Assembly (NCBI GenBank): GCA_945902115.1
Contig: CAMDLY010000022.1
Location: 1-36,381 of the forward strand
From: Lishizhenia tianjinensis
GTDB lineage: Bacteria; Bacteroidota; Bacteroidia; Flavobacteriales_D; Crocinitomicaceae
Length of the DNA stretch: 36,381 nucleotides
Reading direction: 5' to 3'
Positions within the stretch are counted from its first letter, which is position 1; each line of letters begins with the position of its first letter. Under the pieces are notes generated by a model, which had not been told where the DNA came from, made no database searches, and worked only from the letters and a program-made list of their open reading frames with translations. Positions 7,162 through 16,270 of this stretch are shown in pieces. Both the position numbers and the translations under genes were made by a program.

Positions 7162-7974
7162 ATGGCTAATCACTTACTTAAAGGAAAAAAAGGAATTATT
7201 TTCGGTGCGCTTAACGATCAATCTATCGCATGGAAAGTCGCGCAACGGGCGCATGAAGAAGGAGCGATATTTGTTTTGACGAATGCTCCAATCGCGATGC
7301 GTATGGGAGAAATTAATTCGTTAGCCACGGAAACAGGTAGCCAAGTGATTCCTGCTGATGCGACGAGTATTGAAGATTTAGAAAACTTAGTAGTTAAAGC
7401 ACAAGAAATACTTGGAGGGAAAATCGATTTTGTTTTGCATTCAATTGGCATGTCACCAAACGTACGTAAGGGAAAACATTATACGGAAAACAACTACGAC
7501 TTTTATAAGCAAACCATGGACGTTTCTGCTATGTCTTTACACAAGACATTGGCGACTTTATATAAGCATGAGGCTATGAACGAGTGGGGGAGTATAGTGG
7601 CGCTTTCGTATATTGCAGCACAGCGTATTTTCCCAGATTACAACGATATGGCAGATGCAAAATCTTTATTGGAATCGATCGCTCGCTCTTTCGGTTATCA
7701 CTACGGGATTAAAAATAAAGTGCGTGTGAATACCATTTCACAATCACCTACAGTTACTACAGCGGGTCAAGGAATTAAGGGATTCAAAGAATTCATTAAT
7801 TTTTCTGAGCAAATGTCGCCTTTAGGAAATGCTTCTGCGGTGGCTTGTGCAGATTATTGCATTTCCATGTTTTCTGATTTGACTAAATATGTGACCATGC
7901 AGAATCTCTTCCACGATGGAGGATTTTCGAATACTGGGGTAACCCAAGAGGTGATTGAAAGATTCGGGGAATAA
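7162..7974 (+). CDS. fabI: Enoyl-[acyl-carrier-protein] reductase (NADH)
   Basis: A 270-residue cytoplasmic short-chain dehydrogenase/reductase that reduces trans-2-enoyl-ACP in the last step of each fatty-acid elongation cycle. The cofactor region GALNDQSIAW (residues 15-24) is the FabI variant of the Rossmann loop. The catalytic pair Tyr160 and Lys167 is present with the FabI spacing Y-x6-K (PDYNDMADAK), and Tyr150 (ALSYIAAQR) matches the extra FabI tyrosine. ISQSPTVTTAGQGI is the substrate-loop region. Length is typical (about 260-270). FabI is the target of triclosan and isoniazid-like inhibitors in other bacteria. The gene seems monocistronic. Confidence 0.95.
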   Translation: MANHLLKGKKGIIFGALNDQSIAWKVAQRAHEEGAIFVLTNAPIAMRMGEINSLATETGSQVIPADATSIEDLENLVVKAQEILGGKIDFVLHSIGMSPNVRKGKHYTENNYDFYKQTMDVSAMSLHKTLATLYKHEAMNEWGSIVALSYIAAQRIFPDYNDMADAKSLLESIARSFGYHYGIKNKVRVNTISQSPTVTTAGQGIKGFKEFINFSEQMSPLGNASAVACADYCISMFSDLTKYVTMQNLFHDGGFSNTGVTQEVIERFGE

Positions 7975-8001
7975 ATTAGGCTTACTGATTCTGTGGTTCT
8001 C

Positions 8002-8298
8002 TTATTTTTCTACGTTTCGTAAGTAGCGCTTGTCTGCCCAAAATGTTCCAAAGGGGATAAACGAAAGGATAAAAAGAAGTAAGCTGATTTTAAAATTCCA
8101 ATGCTTTTTAATCAATAATAGTAAAAGGAGTATGGAGTATACAATAAATAATACTCCGTGAATCCACCCGACAATTTTATTTGGCATCGGCATATCCATA
8201 AACTCGCGCAGCGGCACAGTAATTCCAAAGCTTAGGTACGAGCAACCCTCTATAAGTGCAGTGATTCTGAAATAATGTAAGAGCTTAGTGTTTTCCAT
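8002..8298 (-). CDS. DUF3817 integral membrane protein
   Basis: A 98-residue protein with three hydrophobic segments. The DUF3817 pattern is visible: ITALIEGCSYL near the N-terminus, VPLREFMDMPMPNKIVGWIHGVLFIVY in the middle, and SFIPFGTFWADKRYL at the end. The family is widespread and has no known function. The start codon overlaps the end of uvrB by 14 bp, so the two are co-transcribed; the link to repair is probably positional only. It ends 27 bp from the convergent fabI stop, with no hairpin between. Confidence 0.85.
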   Translation of the reverse strand: MENTKLLHYFRITALIEGCSYLSFGITVPLREFMDMPMPNKIVGWIHGVLFIVYSILLLLLLIKKHWNFKISLLLFILSFIPFGTFWADKRYLRNVEK

Positions 8299-10306
8299 CC
8301 TTCAATTGTTTTTCTAATTTAGTAATATAATCTCTTAATTTTGCGGCCTCTATAAATTCTAATTCTTTAGCGGCTTTTTCCATCGCTTTTCTAGCATCCT
8401 TAATTCTTGACAACAGCTCTTCAGGATTCTCGTAGGCGATCTCTTCATCCATTACCTGTTGCAAGATCTCTGCTTCTTCGTTATAGGTAAAGTTGTCGCC
8501 GTCAGCAACTTTTGTGGCATTCATAATAGTTTCTATTGATTTTGTTAAGGGTGTTGGTTTCATTCCATGCGCGTCATTGTACGCTTCTTGAATGGCACGT
8601 CTGCGGTTTGTTTCATCAATGGTCTTTTCCATAGAAACAGTCATTTTATCTGCATACATTACTACAAAACCGTTTACATTTCGCGCTGCTCGTCCAACTG
8701 TTTGTACCAAAGACCTTACATTTCTCAAAAATCCTTCTTTGTCAGCATCCAAAATGGCCACCAATGACACTTCTGGTAGGTCAAGCCCTTCTCGCAATAA
8801 ATTTACACCAATCAATACGTCGAAGTTTCCTAGTCGCAGTTGTCTTAGTATTTCTACGCGCTCTATAGTATCTATTTCACTGTGGATATAACGGCATAGT
8901 ATTCCCACTCTGTCAAAGTATTTTTGTAACTCTTCTGCCATTCGTTTTGTCAAGGTTGTGACCAAGACACGTTCCTTTTTTTCTGTTCGATCTCGTATGA
9001 GTTCCATGAGATCGTCAATTTGATTTTTTGATGTTCTAACCTCAATAATGGGGTCCAAGAGCCCCGTGGGACGAATTACCTGTTCCGCAATTATACCCTC
9101 TGACTTTTCCATTTCATAATCAGCGGGTGTGGCTGAGACATAAATCACCTGATTAATCATGCCTTCAAATTCTTCGAACCTAAGGGGCCTGTTATCAATG
9201 GCTGCTTGCAAGCGAAAGCCATAATCCACTAGGTTTATTTTTCTCGATCTGTCGCCTCCATACATTCCCCTGACTTGTGGCAAGGACACATGGCTTTCAT
9301 CAATCACCATGACGTAGTCCTCAGGGAAATAATCCAACAAGCAAAAAGGTCTTTCTCCAGGTTTTCGACCATCAAAATACCGAGAATAATTTTCAATACC
9401 CGAGCAATAGCCTAACTCACGAATCATTTCAAGGTCATAATTAACCCTTTCGTCAAGGCGCTTTGCCTCCTCAATTTTCCCCTCTTGTTTAAAATTTTCG
9501 ACTTGAATGATTAAGTCATCTTGAATTTGTTCCATGGCCTTTCGTGTATTTTCAGGGCTCGAAACAAAGAGGTTTGCTGGATAAATGACTGTTTCTGTAT
9601 AAGATTCTATGACGTGACTTGTTTTTGGATCTATCGCTTGAATAGACTCGATTTCGTCTCCCCAAAATGAAATTCGCAGCGCATGTTCTGCGTAGGCAAG
9701 AAAAATATCCACGGTATCTCCCACGGCACGAAAGTTTCCTCTTTCAAACGTATCTCCGGCGCGTGTATAAAGATTCTCAACCAATCGGTATAAAAATTTA
9801 TTTCGCGGGACTGTTTCTCCCATATGCAAGTTAATCACACTGTTTTTAAATTCAGTAGGGTTTCCAATACCATAAATGCAGGATACTGAAGCGACTACAA
9901 TTACATCTCTACGTCCAGATAATAGGGCGGAACTTGCACGAAGTCTGAGCTTTTCAATTTCATCGTTTATCTGCAAGTCTTTTTCAATGTAGGTTCCCGT
10001 AACTGGAATATAGGCTTCAGGTTGATAGTAATCGTAGTATGAGACAAAATATTCCACCGCATTTTCTGGAAAAAACTGCTTGAATTCACCGTATAATTGT
10101 GCAGCAAGAGTCTTATTATGCGATAATACCAGGGTTGGTTTATTGATTTGCTCGATAACATTCGCTACGGTGAAAGTTTTACCACTTCCCGTAACACCTA
10201 ACAAGGTTTGATGCGTAATACCTTCTTTCAATCCGGATACCAACTGACGAATTGCTTCCGGTTGATCACCCGTGGGTTTAAAGTCAGACTGAAGCTTAAA
10301 AATCAC
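8285..10306 (-). CDS. uvrB: Excinuclease ABC subunit B
   Basis: A 673-residue cytoplasmic nucleotide-excision-repair protein that verifies damage with UvrA and recruits UvrC. The Walker A motif GVTGSGKTFT is at residues 37-46. The beta-hairpin YYDYYQPEAYIPVTGTYIEK inserts between DNA strands. The helicase motif DESH (VMVIDESHVSLPQ), SATPADYE, GVNLLREGLDLPEVSLV and QTVGRAARN follow in the right order. The C-terminal UVR domain that contacts UvrC covers about residues 630-665. Length is normal and the ATG at 10304-10306 begins the expected N-terminus (MIFKLQSDFKPTGDQPEAI). No LexA-like operator was recognised upstream. Confidence 0.98.
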   Translation of the reverse strand: MIFKLQSDFKPTGDQPEAIRQLVSGLKEGITHQTLLGVTGSGKTFTVANVIEQINKPTLVLSHNKTLAAQLYGEFKQFFPENAVEYFVSYYDYYQPEAYIPVTGTYIEKDLQINDEIEKLRLRASSALLSGRRDVIVVASVSCIYGIGNPTEFKNSVINLHMGETVPRNKFLYRLVENLYTRAGDTFERGNFRAVGDTVDIFLAYAEHALRISFWGDEIESIQAIDPKTSHVIESYTETVIYPANLFVSSPENTRKAMEQIQDDLIIQVENFKQEGKIEEAKRLDERVNYDLEMIRELGYCSGIENYSRYFDGRKPGERPFCLLDYFPEDYVMVIDESHVSLPQVRGMYGGDRSRKINLVDYGFRLQAAIDNRPLRFEEFEGMINQVIYVSATPADYEMEKSEGIIAEQVIRPTGLLDPIIEVRTSKNQIDDLMELIRDRTEKKERVLVTTLTKRMAEELQKYFDRVGILCRYIHSEIDTIERVEILRQLRLGNFDVLIGVNLLREGLDLPEVSLVAILDADKEGFLRNVRSLVQTVGRAARNVNGFVVMYADKMTVSMEKTIDETNRRRAIQEAYNDAHGMKPTPLTKSIETIMNATKVADGDNFTYNEEAEILQQVMDEEIAYENPEELLSRIKDARKAMEKAAKELEFIEAAKLRDYITKLEKQLKDGKH

Positions 10307-10350
10307 AGCGTAAAAATACGAACTTATGCCATTATGTTCGTTGCCTTTTG

Positions 10351-10358
10351 TATATTTG
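10351..10358 (+). promoter_or_regulatory. Candidate -7 box for tRNA-Ala
   Basis: TATATTTG, identical to the box before tRNA-Leu, lies 39 bp upstream of tRNA-Ala. No TTG is found at the normal -33 distance. It may also serve the GH25 gene, which begins 8 bp after the tRNA. Confidence 0.5.
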
Positions 10359-10397
10359 CCACCTATCGATGGTAAAAGAGCCTATACTGTCGAAAAT

Positions 10398-10471
10398 GGG
10401 GATGTAGCTCAGTTGGCTAGAGCGCTTGACTGGCAGTCAAGAGGTCGTCGGTTCGAGCCCGATCTTCTCCA
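10398..10471 (+). tRNA. tRNA-Ala(GGC)
   Basis: A 74-nt cloverleaf: acceptor GGGGATG with CTTCTCC, D arm GCTC/GAGC, anticodon arm CTTGA / CTGGCAG / TCAAG giving anticodon GGC at 10432-10434, and T arm GTCGG / TTCGAGC / CCGAT. The G3-U70 wobble, the alanine identity element, is present. Pair 6-67 is U-U, a mismatch in an otherwise paired acceptor stem. CCA is not encoded. Confidence 0.93.
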
Positions 10472-10479
10472 CAGCTTTA

Positions 10480-11238
10480 GTGAAAAAACGCGCAAAGAAT
10501 AAATTTTCTAGGAATATAATAGTAGTTGTTTTCCTGATTTTTGTGGGGTTTATTACCTTCCTGTATTCCCCCATACTTTTTTCCGAAAATCCTAAAAGAA
10601 ATAATCAACAAACAAAAGAGACTCCTAAGATTCAGTCTCGTTATCCCTTTGGGATTGACGTCAGCGAATATCAAGGGATTATTGATTGGGTGGATGTCAA
10701 AGACTCATACCACAATGTATCATATGTGCTTATGCGCTCCTCAATGGGGGTAGATGGAAAAGATAAGTTTTTTGAGCGTAATTGGAGTTATACCAAACAA
10801 TTGGGATTTATTCGTGGGGCATATCATTTTTATCGACCAAACGAAGATGCTGAAGCACAATTTAGGAATTTTGTATCGACTGTGGCTTTTGAAAAAGGAG
10901 ATCTTTTTCCAGTATTGGATGTCGAAGCCACCAGTAAAAAGGGAAATAAGTATTTGGTTGATGGTGTGAATACATGGCTTCGCCTAGCAGAAAAGCATTT
11001 TGGCGTTAAGCCGCTACTCTATACGTATAAAAATTTCTATAACGATGAGTTAAAAGGAAAAGTGGAAGGATACCCAATTTGGGTGGCGGCATATACCGAT
11101 GGAACAGATTTGTCAATGATTGATCATGTTTTTCATCAATATTCGGATAGTGAGCGCATAAGTGGTATAAGAACCGAGGTGGATGCCAATAAATTTAAAG
11201 ACAGCACAAAAAAAATTCAAGAATATTGCTTCAAGTAA
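10480..11238 (+). CDS. GH25 muramidase (lysozyme), membrane-anchored
   Basis: A 252-residue glycoside hydrolase family 25 protein, expected to cut the N-acetylmuramic acid-N-acetylglucosamine bond of peptidoglycan. The N-terminus is basic and is followed by one hydrophobic segment (residues 12-30), either an uncleaved signal anchor or a signal peptide. The catalytic domain starts FGIDVSEYQG (Asp60) and has LDVEAT with Asp147 and Glu149 as the active-site pair. It ends HQYSD-VDANKF as in the family. The frame runs back into tRNA-Ala, so the GTG at 10480 is the first possible start after the tRNA. The gap is only 8 bp, so it is probably read from the tRNA promoter. It ends 1 bp from the convergent nuoN stop. 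Confidence 0.88.
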   Translation: MKKRAKNKFSRNIIVVVFLIFVGFITFLYSPILFSENPKRNNQQTKETPKIQSRYPFGIDVSEYQGIIDWVDVKDSYHNVSYVLMRSSMGVDGKDKFFERNWSYTKQLGFIRGAYHFYRPNEDAEAQFRNFVSTVAFEKGDLFPVLDVEATSKKGNKYLVDGVNTWLRLAEKHFGVKPLLYTYKNFYNDELKGKVEGYPIWVAAYTDGTDLSMIDHVFHQYSDSERISGIRTEVDANKFKDSTKKIQEYCFK

Positions 11239-11239
11239 T

Positions 11240-12586
11240 CTAGAAGTACAAAATAGTCCATCCAAAAAGCAAGGCCAGTAAAGATATTGAGAGCACAAGT
11301 TGCTGACTCCAATTGAGTGAAATTACAGCGGCGTTGTCATCTTTTTTCATCAAGGTCATAGTGATTTTTAGGTATATGTACACCCCTATGGCTGAATTTA
11401 GCAGAGCAAAAGATACTAACCACATATTTTCCTCAAAGGCCTGGTAAAAGACCATAGCTTTGCCAAAGAAACCTGTCATCGGTGGAATACCAGCAACAGA
11501 GAGTAGGGCAACAATTCCCACAACGCCGATTAGCGGATTTTTATAGCCAATGCCAGCTAGTGATGACAGCTTGTCGTCGTTATCATTTACAAGCATGTTG
11601 ATGGTCATTAAGGCTACAACTGAAAAGCCATATCCCACCATATAAACAAGCAAGGCATCAGACCCACTTTTATAGGTAAGAACTGTCATTAAGGCATAGG
11701 CTCCATTGGTTATACTTGAAAAAGCCATCAGTCTTTTGAAGGTGTCTTGATTCAGCGCAGACAGGTTTCCAATAAACATGGAAACAAAAATTGCGATAAC
11801 GATTAATGTGGTCCAGAAGGTTTCCACACCGGGAAACATCATCCCAAAAAGTCGATAGAAAGCATAAATACCAATCAACTTAACAACGGACGACATGTAT
11901 GTCATAAATACGGATGGCGATCCCTGATAAACGTCAGCTACCCAAAAGTGAAAAGGGAAAGCACCAACTTTAAATAGCATCGCGGCCAACATAAATAGTA
12001 CACCAACAAAAAACATAGAGGGTAATTGATCAGTAAAAAGCATACTGATAAATCCGATTTTTTCGATATTGAACGTACCTACGGTTCCATAAACCAATGC
12101 AATACCAAATAATAGAAGTGCTGTGGCAAAAGAACCGAGATAGAAGTATTTCAATGCTGCCTCAGAAGAAGAAGCGGACTTTTTCTTTGAACCTGCCAAT
12201 ACATATAGAGGTATTGAGAGTATTTCTAAGCCTAGGAAAAACATGAATAAATCTTTGAAACCAATGAGGCAAAGCCCACCGCTCAAAGAAAACAACATTA
12301 AAGCTGAAAAATCACCAATGGTTGCCGGCTCATCCATGAAATGTTTGTAACCACTCAGAATGATTATTCCTGTGAGGGTGACTGCTAAGTTTAAGAATTG
12401 AATATTGCTGTCATTAAAGTCCAATAATTGATATTTTTCATTTAAAAAATACCATTCATAGTTTTGAACTATAGCACCTATTGCTAATCCAGCAATTGAA
12501 ACAACCATGACCAATGTCGGTTTTTTCAAAATCCCAAGAAATAGGGAAATGAGTGCTGAAATAAATATGATTACAATCGCCTCCAT
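11240..12586 (-). CDS. nuoN: NADH-quinone oxidoreductase subunit N
   Basis: A 448-residue antiporter-like membrane subunit of respiratory complex I, with about 13-14 hydrophobic helices. The proton_antipo_M region is clear: FMFFLGLEILSIPLYVLAG, then SSEAALKYFYLGSFATALLLFG, and FHFWVADVYQGSPSVFMTYM with the lysine and histidine typical of the proton channel. The subunit joins the membrane arm that pumps protons during NADH oxidation. It is the last gene of the 14-gene nuo operon, 12 bp after nuoM, and its stop is 1 bp from the GH25 stop on the other strand with no terminator hairpin. Confidence 0.96.
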   Translation of the reverse strand: MEAIVIIFISALISLFLGILKKPTLVMVVSIAGLAIGAIVQNYEWYFLNEKYQLLDFNDSNIQFLNLAVTLTGIIILSGYKHFMDEPATIGDFSALMLFSLSGGLCLIGFKDLFMFFLGLEILSIPLYVLAGSKKKSASSSEAALKYFYLGSFATALLLFGIALVYGTVGTFNIEKIGFISMLFTDQLPSMFFVGVLFMLAAMLFKVGAFPFHFWVADVYQGSPSVFMTYMSSVVKLIGIYAFYRLFGMMFPGVETFWTTLIVIAIFVSMFIGNLSALNQDTFKRLMAFSSITNGAYALMTVLTYKSGSDALLVYMVGYGFSVVALMTINMLVNDNDDKLSSLAGIGYKNPLIGVVGIVALLSVAGIPPMTGFFGKAMVFYQAFEENMWLVSFALLNSAIGVYIYLKITMTLMKKDDNAAVISLNWSQQLVLSISLLALLFGWTILYF

Positions 12587-12598
12587 CTTTTTAGTCTA

Positions 12599-14017
12599 TT
12601 AATTTGCTACAATATACGTTAGTTGCAATGCGCTTTCTTTTACCATATCTCCTATCAAATAGGGAGCAAGACCAAAAATAAGCGCCAAAACCCCCAAAAT
12701 ACAGAATACTACCCATTCATTCCAAGTCAAGTCTGCGAATTGTAAATTTTCTTTGTGTCCCGACATACTAAGTTGGTAGGCTCTAATCATGTAAATGGCT
12801 CCAAAGACTAGGGTAGAGGCAGCTAAAATTCCAAGTGATAGTTTAAATTGAGATATTTCTCGCAACAATAAAAATTCTCCTATAAATCCAGCACTAAAAG
12901 GAATAGATACGGAAGCGAATGTTATAATCATGAACCAAAAAGCAAATTTCGGTGCTTTTTCTGCTATTCCTCCCATTTGAGTAATGTCTTGCGTTCCTGT
13001 TCTGCTGATCAATACCTCTGCTACAAGGAAAAGACCGATAGATAGAATACTGTGGTTAATGATTTGAATCATACTGGCCGAGATGGCATTTTGCGAAAAA
13101 ATCATAATACCAGCAGCAATCAAACCAAGGTGGGAAATGGATGCATAAGCAAATATTTTTTTAATATCCGTTTGCTTGATGGCAATAATTCCACCATAGA
13201 TTATTCCGATTATTCCTAAAACGACTACAATCCATTTCATGTTTGCTAAGCCTTCAGGCGCGAGTGGTATCATCCACTTTATCATTCCGTAGAGCGCCAT
13301 TTTTAACATGAGTGCTGATAAAAGCATCGTTCCAGCCATTGGAGCAGTGGAGTAGGTGTTAGGCTGCCACGTGTGAAAGGGAAATACAGGAATTTTTATG
13401 GCAAAAGCCAACATAAATCCGGCCATAATCCAAAATCCTTCCTTCTCGCTCAATTGGGCAGCTATGAGATCGCCATAGGCAAATGATACTGCATATTGCT
13501 TTAGCCAAATTAAAGACAACAACATAGCCAGTGAGCCAACCATTGTGTAAATGAAAAATTTCACGAGTGTTGTGTAATTCCCGTTACCAAACCAATACAG
13601 AATTAAGAATATGGGAATCAACGTAAATTCCCAGAAAATATAAAAGAGCACTCCGTCCCCCGCGATGAAAACGCCAAACAACCCCGTTTGCATGAAGAAT
13701 GCCAAGGCATGAAACAACGGTGACGAACTCAATTCTCTGTTGTAATTACTTAGGAAAATCAAGGGGAATGAAAACGCGGTGAGAAGCATCATTAGTAAGG
13801 CAATTCCATCGTAATGCATGGTAAATGTCAATCCGAATATGATATCCTCTTTAATTGAAAAGACCTCTGTCAAGGTACCAGGAGTATATCCAGATAAATG
13901 AAATACAGTTAAAACGGCGGGCACTAAACTTCCAATCAATCCAAAAAAGCGAATGTTGTTTTTAGGGACAATAAAGGAAATTAAGCCTAAGGCAAATGGT
14001 ATAATTAGTAATTCCAA
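12599..14017 (-). CDS. nuoM: NADH-quinone oxidoreductase subunit M
   Basis: A 472-residue complex I membrane subunit of the Mrp-antiporter type with about 14 helices. Visible hallmarks are FYIFWEFTLIPIFLILYWFG (the conserved glutamate in helix 5), KFFIYTMVGSLAMLL, IKIPVFPFHTWQPNTYSTAPMA with the channel lysine and histidine, and KKIFAYASISHLG with the broken-helix lysine. Length is in the usual 470-510 range. The start overlaps the end of nuoL by 13 bp, so translation is probably coupled. Confidence 0.96.
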   Translation of the reverse strand: MELLIIPFALGLISFIVPKNNIRFFGLIGSLVPAVLTVFHLSGYTPGTLTEVFSIKEDIIFGLTFTMHYDGIALLMMLLTAFSFPLIFLSNYNRELSSSPLFHALAFFMQTGLFGVFIAGDGVLFYIFWEFTLIPIFLILYWFGNGNYTTLVKFFIYTMVGSLAMLLSLIWLKQYAVSFAYGDLIAAQLSEKEGFWIMAGFMLAFAIKIPVFPFHTWQPNTYSTAPMAGTMLLSALMLKMALYGMIKWMIPLAPEGLANMKWIVVVLGIIGIIYGGIIAIKQTDIKKIFAYASISHLGLIAAGIMIFSQNAISASMIQIINHSILSIGLFLVAEVLISRTGTQDITQMGGIAEKAPKFAFWFMIITFASVSIPFSAGFIGEFLLLREISQFKLSLGILAASTLVFGAIYMIRAYQLSMSGHKENLQFADLTWNEWVVFCILGVLALIFGLAPYLIGDMVKESALQLTYIVAN

Positions 14018-15939
14018 AACTTAAAATAATAGAGTGAATAACCGATAAATAAAATTACTCCGAGAATCATGAAGTATAGGTAATTTGATAACAATCCAGT
14101 TTGAATCCTTCTTACTTGATTGCCCCCAACTTGTATACCAGAGGTCAATCTCAAAACAGAATCGTACAACATGTTCTTCTCAACTAGCATGAGAAGTCTT
14201 GCCGAAATAAACTCTGTTGGTTTCACGAAAAGAAAATTATAGAGTTCGTCAATATATAATTTATTGCTTGACCATTCAGCCCATCCTTTAAAGTTTTGTT
14301 CTTTGGATATCGGGTAATTGCTTTTTGCGTAAACTGAATAGGCCCAAAAAATTATCGACAAGGTGATGAGCGTAGTCCCAACCATAATTCCTATCGCCGT
14401 GGAATCAGCTAAGTGGTGTGGGTGAATAAGTGAAAGTCCTAAGGTGCTATCTTCTAAAAAGTGATTCATCCAATGAGCACTTTCTCCAGCCAAGAATGAA
14501 GGTAAATTCAATGCTCCCCCCACAATGGATAAAATCGCCAAGATTATCAAAGGCAGAGTCATCAAAGGTCCTGATTCATGTAAGTGTTTTTCAGTGTGAT
14601 TATCACCCCTAAACTCACCGTGGAAAACTAAGAAATACATGCGAAACATGTACGTTGTGGTCATCGCAGCAGCTAATACCATAAGTCCAAATACTAAGTA
14701 GCCATGACCGAAAGCTGCGGCGAAAATTTCGTCTTTAGAGAAAAATCCAGATAAAAGTGGGAATCCAGAAATAGCCAAAGTACCAATAAGAAAAACTAAG
14801 TGGGTTATAGGCATATATTTTTTCAATCCCCCCATTTTGGTAATATCTTGTTCGTGGTGATTGGCGTGAATAACACTTCCTGATCCCAAGAATAAAAGTG
14901 CTTTAAAGAAAGCATGCGTAGTGACATGAAACAGGGCCACTGTGTATGAACCTAAACCAAGAGCTACAAACATAAAACCCAATTGTGAAACAGTAGAATA
15001 GGCAAGTACTTTCTTAATGTCATTTTGTTTCATAGCAATAAATGCTGCTACAAGGGCTGTAGCAAGACCAATATACAAGATAATATGTTGGGTAAATGGT
15101 GCCTGCTCGAATAAGAAATTCGATCTAATAGTGAGATAAATACCTGCAGTTACCATCGTTGCGGCATGAATAAGCGCTGAAACCGGTGTTGGTCCTGCCA
15201 TGGCATCTGGAAGCCAGGTGAAGAGAGGAATCTGAGCACTTTTTCCAATGGCAGCAAGAAATAAAGATAAGGTTATAGCAATCATAAAAAGAGAATCTTT
15301 TTCGAACTCTCCTAGGAGTGTTGCCAAGCCTATTTGATCGTAATTCAAGGTGCCAAATTTTGAAAGCAAAAGGAAACAGGCAATTAATAAACCGAGGTCG
15401 CCAATTCTATTCATGATAAATGCTTTTCTAGCAGCAAGGCTGTTCTCCATACCTTTCACTTTGTCAGCGTAGTGGAACCCGATCAATAAAAATGAACAAA
15501 TACCTACACCCTCCCAACCAAAAAATAGCATCAAATAGTTATCTCCTAAAACCAGTACGAGCATAGAGAAAATAAATAAGTTCAAATAAGTGAAAAACTT
15601 ATAGAAGCCTTTATCATCATGCATATACCCAATGGAGAAGATATGAATTAAGGATCCAATACCTGTAATAATCATTGTCATCCATAGAGACAGACTATCG
15701 AGTTTGAAGCCTGCATCTAAGCGAAATGTGTCCATTTCCAACATAGTAAATGCATGCACATTGATTGGTTTATCAAACGAAGTGAATAAGCTTACTGCCA
15801 ATATAAACGGAATGGCAACCATCAATGTGCCTATTATGCCAATTATTTTTTCAGAAAACTGTTTTCCCAGGATTCCGTTAATTATTGCACCAAGCAATGG
15901 CAGCAACAGTATGGAATATAACAGTTGATCGTTGCTCAT
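14005..15939 (-). CDS. nuoL: NADH-quinone oxidoreductase subunit L
   Basis: A 644-residue distal membrane subunit of complex I. The N-terminal antiporter part shows FFGWEGVGICSFLLIGFHY and NRIGDLGLLIACFLL. SAQIPLFTWLPDAMAGPTPVSALIHAATMVTAGIYL and KKVLAYSTVSQLGFM are the family signatures, with catalytic lysine and histidine residues. The C-terminus keeps the amphipathic lateral helix region and a final membrane helix (YLYFMILGVILFIGYSLYYF). The gene starts 1 bp after the nuoK stop. Confidence 0.97.
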   Translation of the reverse strand: MSNDQLLYSILLLPLLGAIINGILGKQFSEKIIGIIGTLMVAIPFILAVSLFTSFDKPINVHAFTMLEMDTFRLDAGFKLDSLSLWMTMIITGIGSLIHIFSIGYMHDDKGFYKFFTYLNLFIFSMLVLVLGDNYLMLFFGWEGVGICSFLLIGFHYADKVKGMENSLAARKAFIMNRIGDLGLLIACFLLLSKFGTLNYDQIGLATLLGEFEKDSLFMIAITLSLFLAAIGKSAQIPLFTWLPDAMAGPTPVSALIHAATMVTAGIYLTIRSNFLFEQAPFTQHIILYIGLATALVAAFIAMKQNDIKKVLAYSTVSQLGFMFVALGLGSYTVALFHVTTHAFFKALLFLGSGSVIHANHHEQDITKMGGLKKYMPITHLVFLIGTLAISGFPLLSGFFSKDEIFAAAFGHGYLVFGLMVLAAAMTTTYMFRMYFLVFHGEFRGDNHTEKHLHESGPLMTLPLIILAILSIVGGALNLPSFLAGESAHWMNHFLEDSTLGLSLIHPHHLADSTAIGIMVGTTLITLSIIFWAYSVYAKSNYPISKEQNFKGWAEWSSNKLYIDELYNFLFVKPTEFISARLLMLVEKNMLYDSVLRLTSGIQVGGNQVRRIQTGLLSNYLYFMILGVILFIGYSLYYFKFWNY

Positions 15940-15940
15940 G

Positions 15941-16270
15941 TTAATTATTTAATTTTTTAAACATATCGACATCGATACTTCGCAAGTTTCGAAATGCCAT
16001 TAAAATAATGGATAGGCCAACTGTTGCTTCTGCTGCGGCAACTACCACAATGAAGAAAACAAAAATATGCGCATCACCTTGCCCAAAGAAGTTCCCGAAA
16101 GAAACAAGAAGAAGGTTGACCGAATTAAGCATAAGTTCTATGCACATCAACATGACAATCATATTTTTTCTTATCATCAAGCCGATAGCTCCTATGGTAA
16201 ATAGGATAGGGCAGAGGAACAGGTAAAATTCCTTTGAAAATTCTGCGTGGGTTATCAAGGCAGGCATCAT
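15941..16270 (-). CDS. nuoK: NADH-quinone oxidoreductase subunit K
   Basis: A 109-residue subunit with three transmembrane helices. NMIVMLMCIELMLNSVNLLL carries the essential glutamate in helix 2, and VVVAAAEATVGLSIIL carries the second glutamate in helix 3. Family length is about 100. The first of two consecutive ATGs (16268-16270) is chosen because it overlaps the nuoJ stop by 4 bp as ATGA; the next codon is also ATG and cannot be excluded. Confidence 0.95.
   Translation of the reverse strand: MMPALITHAEFSKEFYLFLCPILFTIGAIGLMIRKNMIVMLMCIELMLNSVNLLLVSFGNFFGQGDAHIFVFFIVVVAAAEATVGLSIILMAFRNLRSIDVDMFKKLNN

Noticed and set aside
10426-10479. Upstream extension of the GH25 frame into tRNA-Ala
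   Set aside because: The first 18 codons lie in or just after the tRNA; the GTG at 10480 gives a normal signal anchor.
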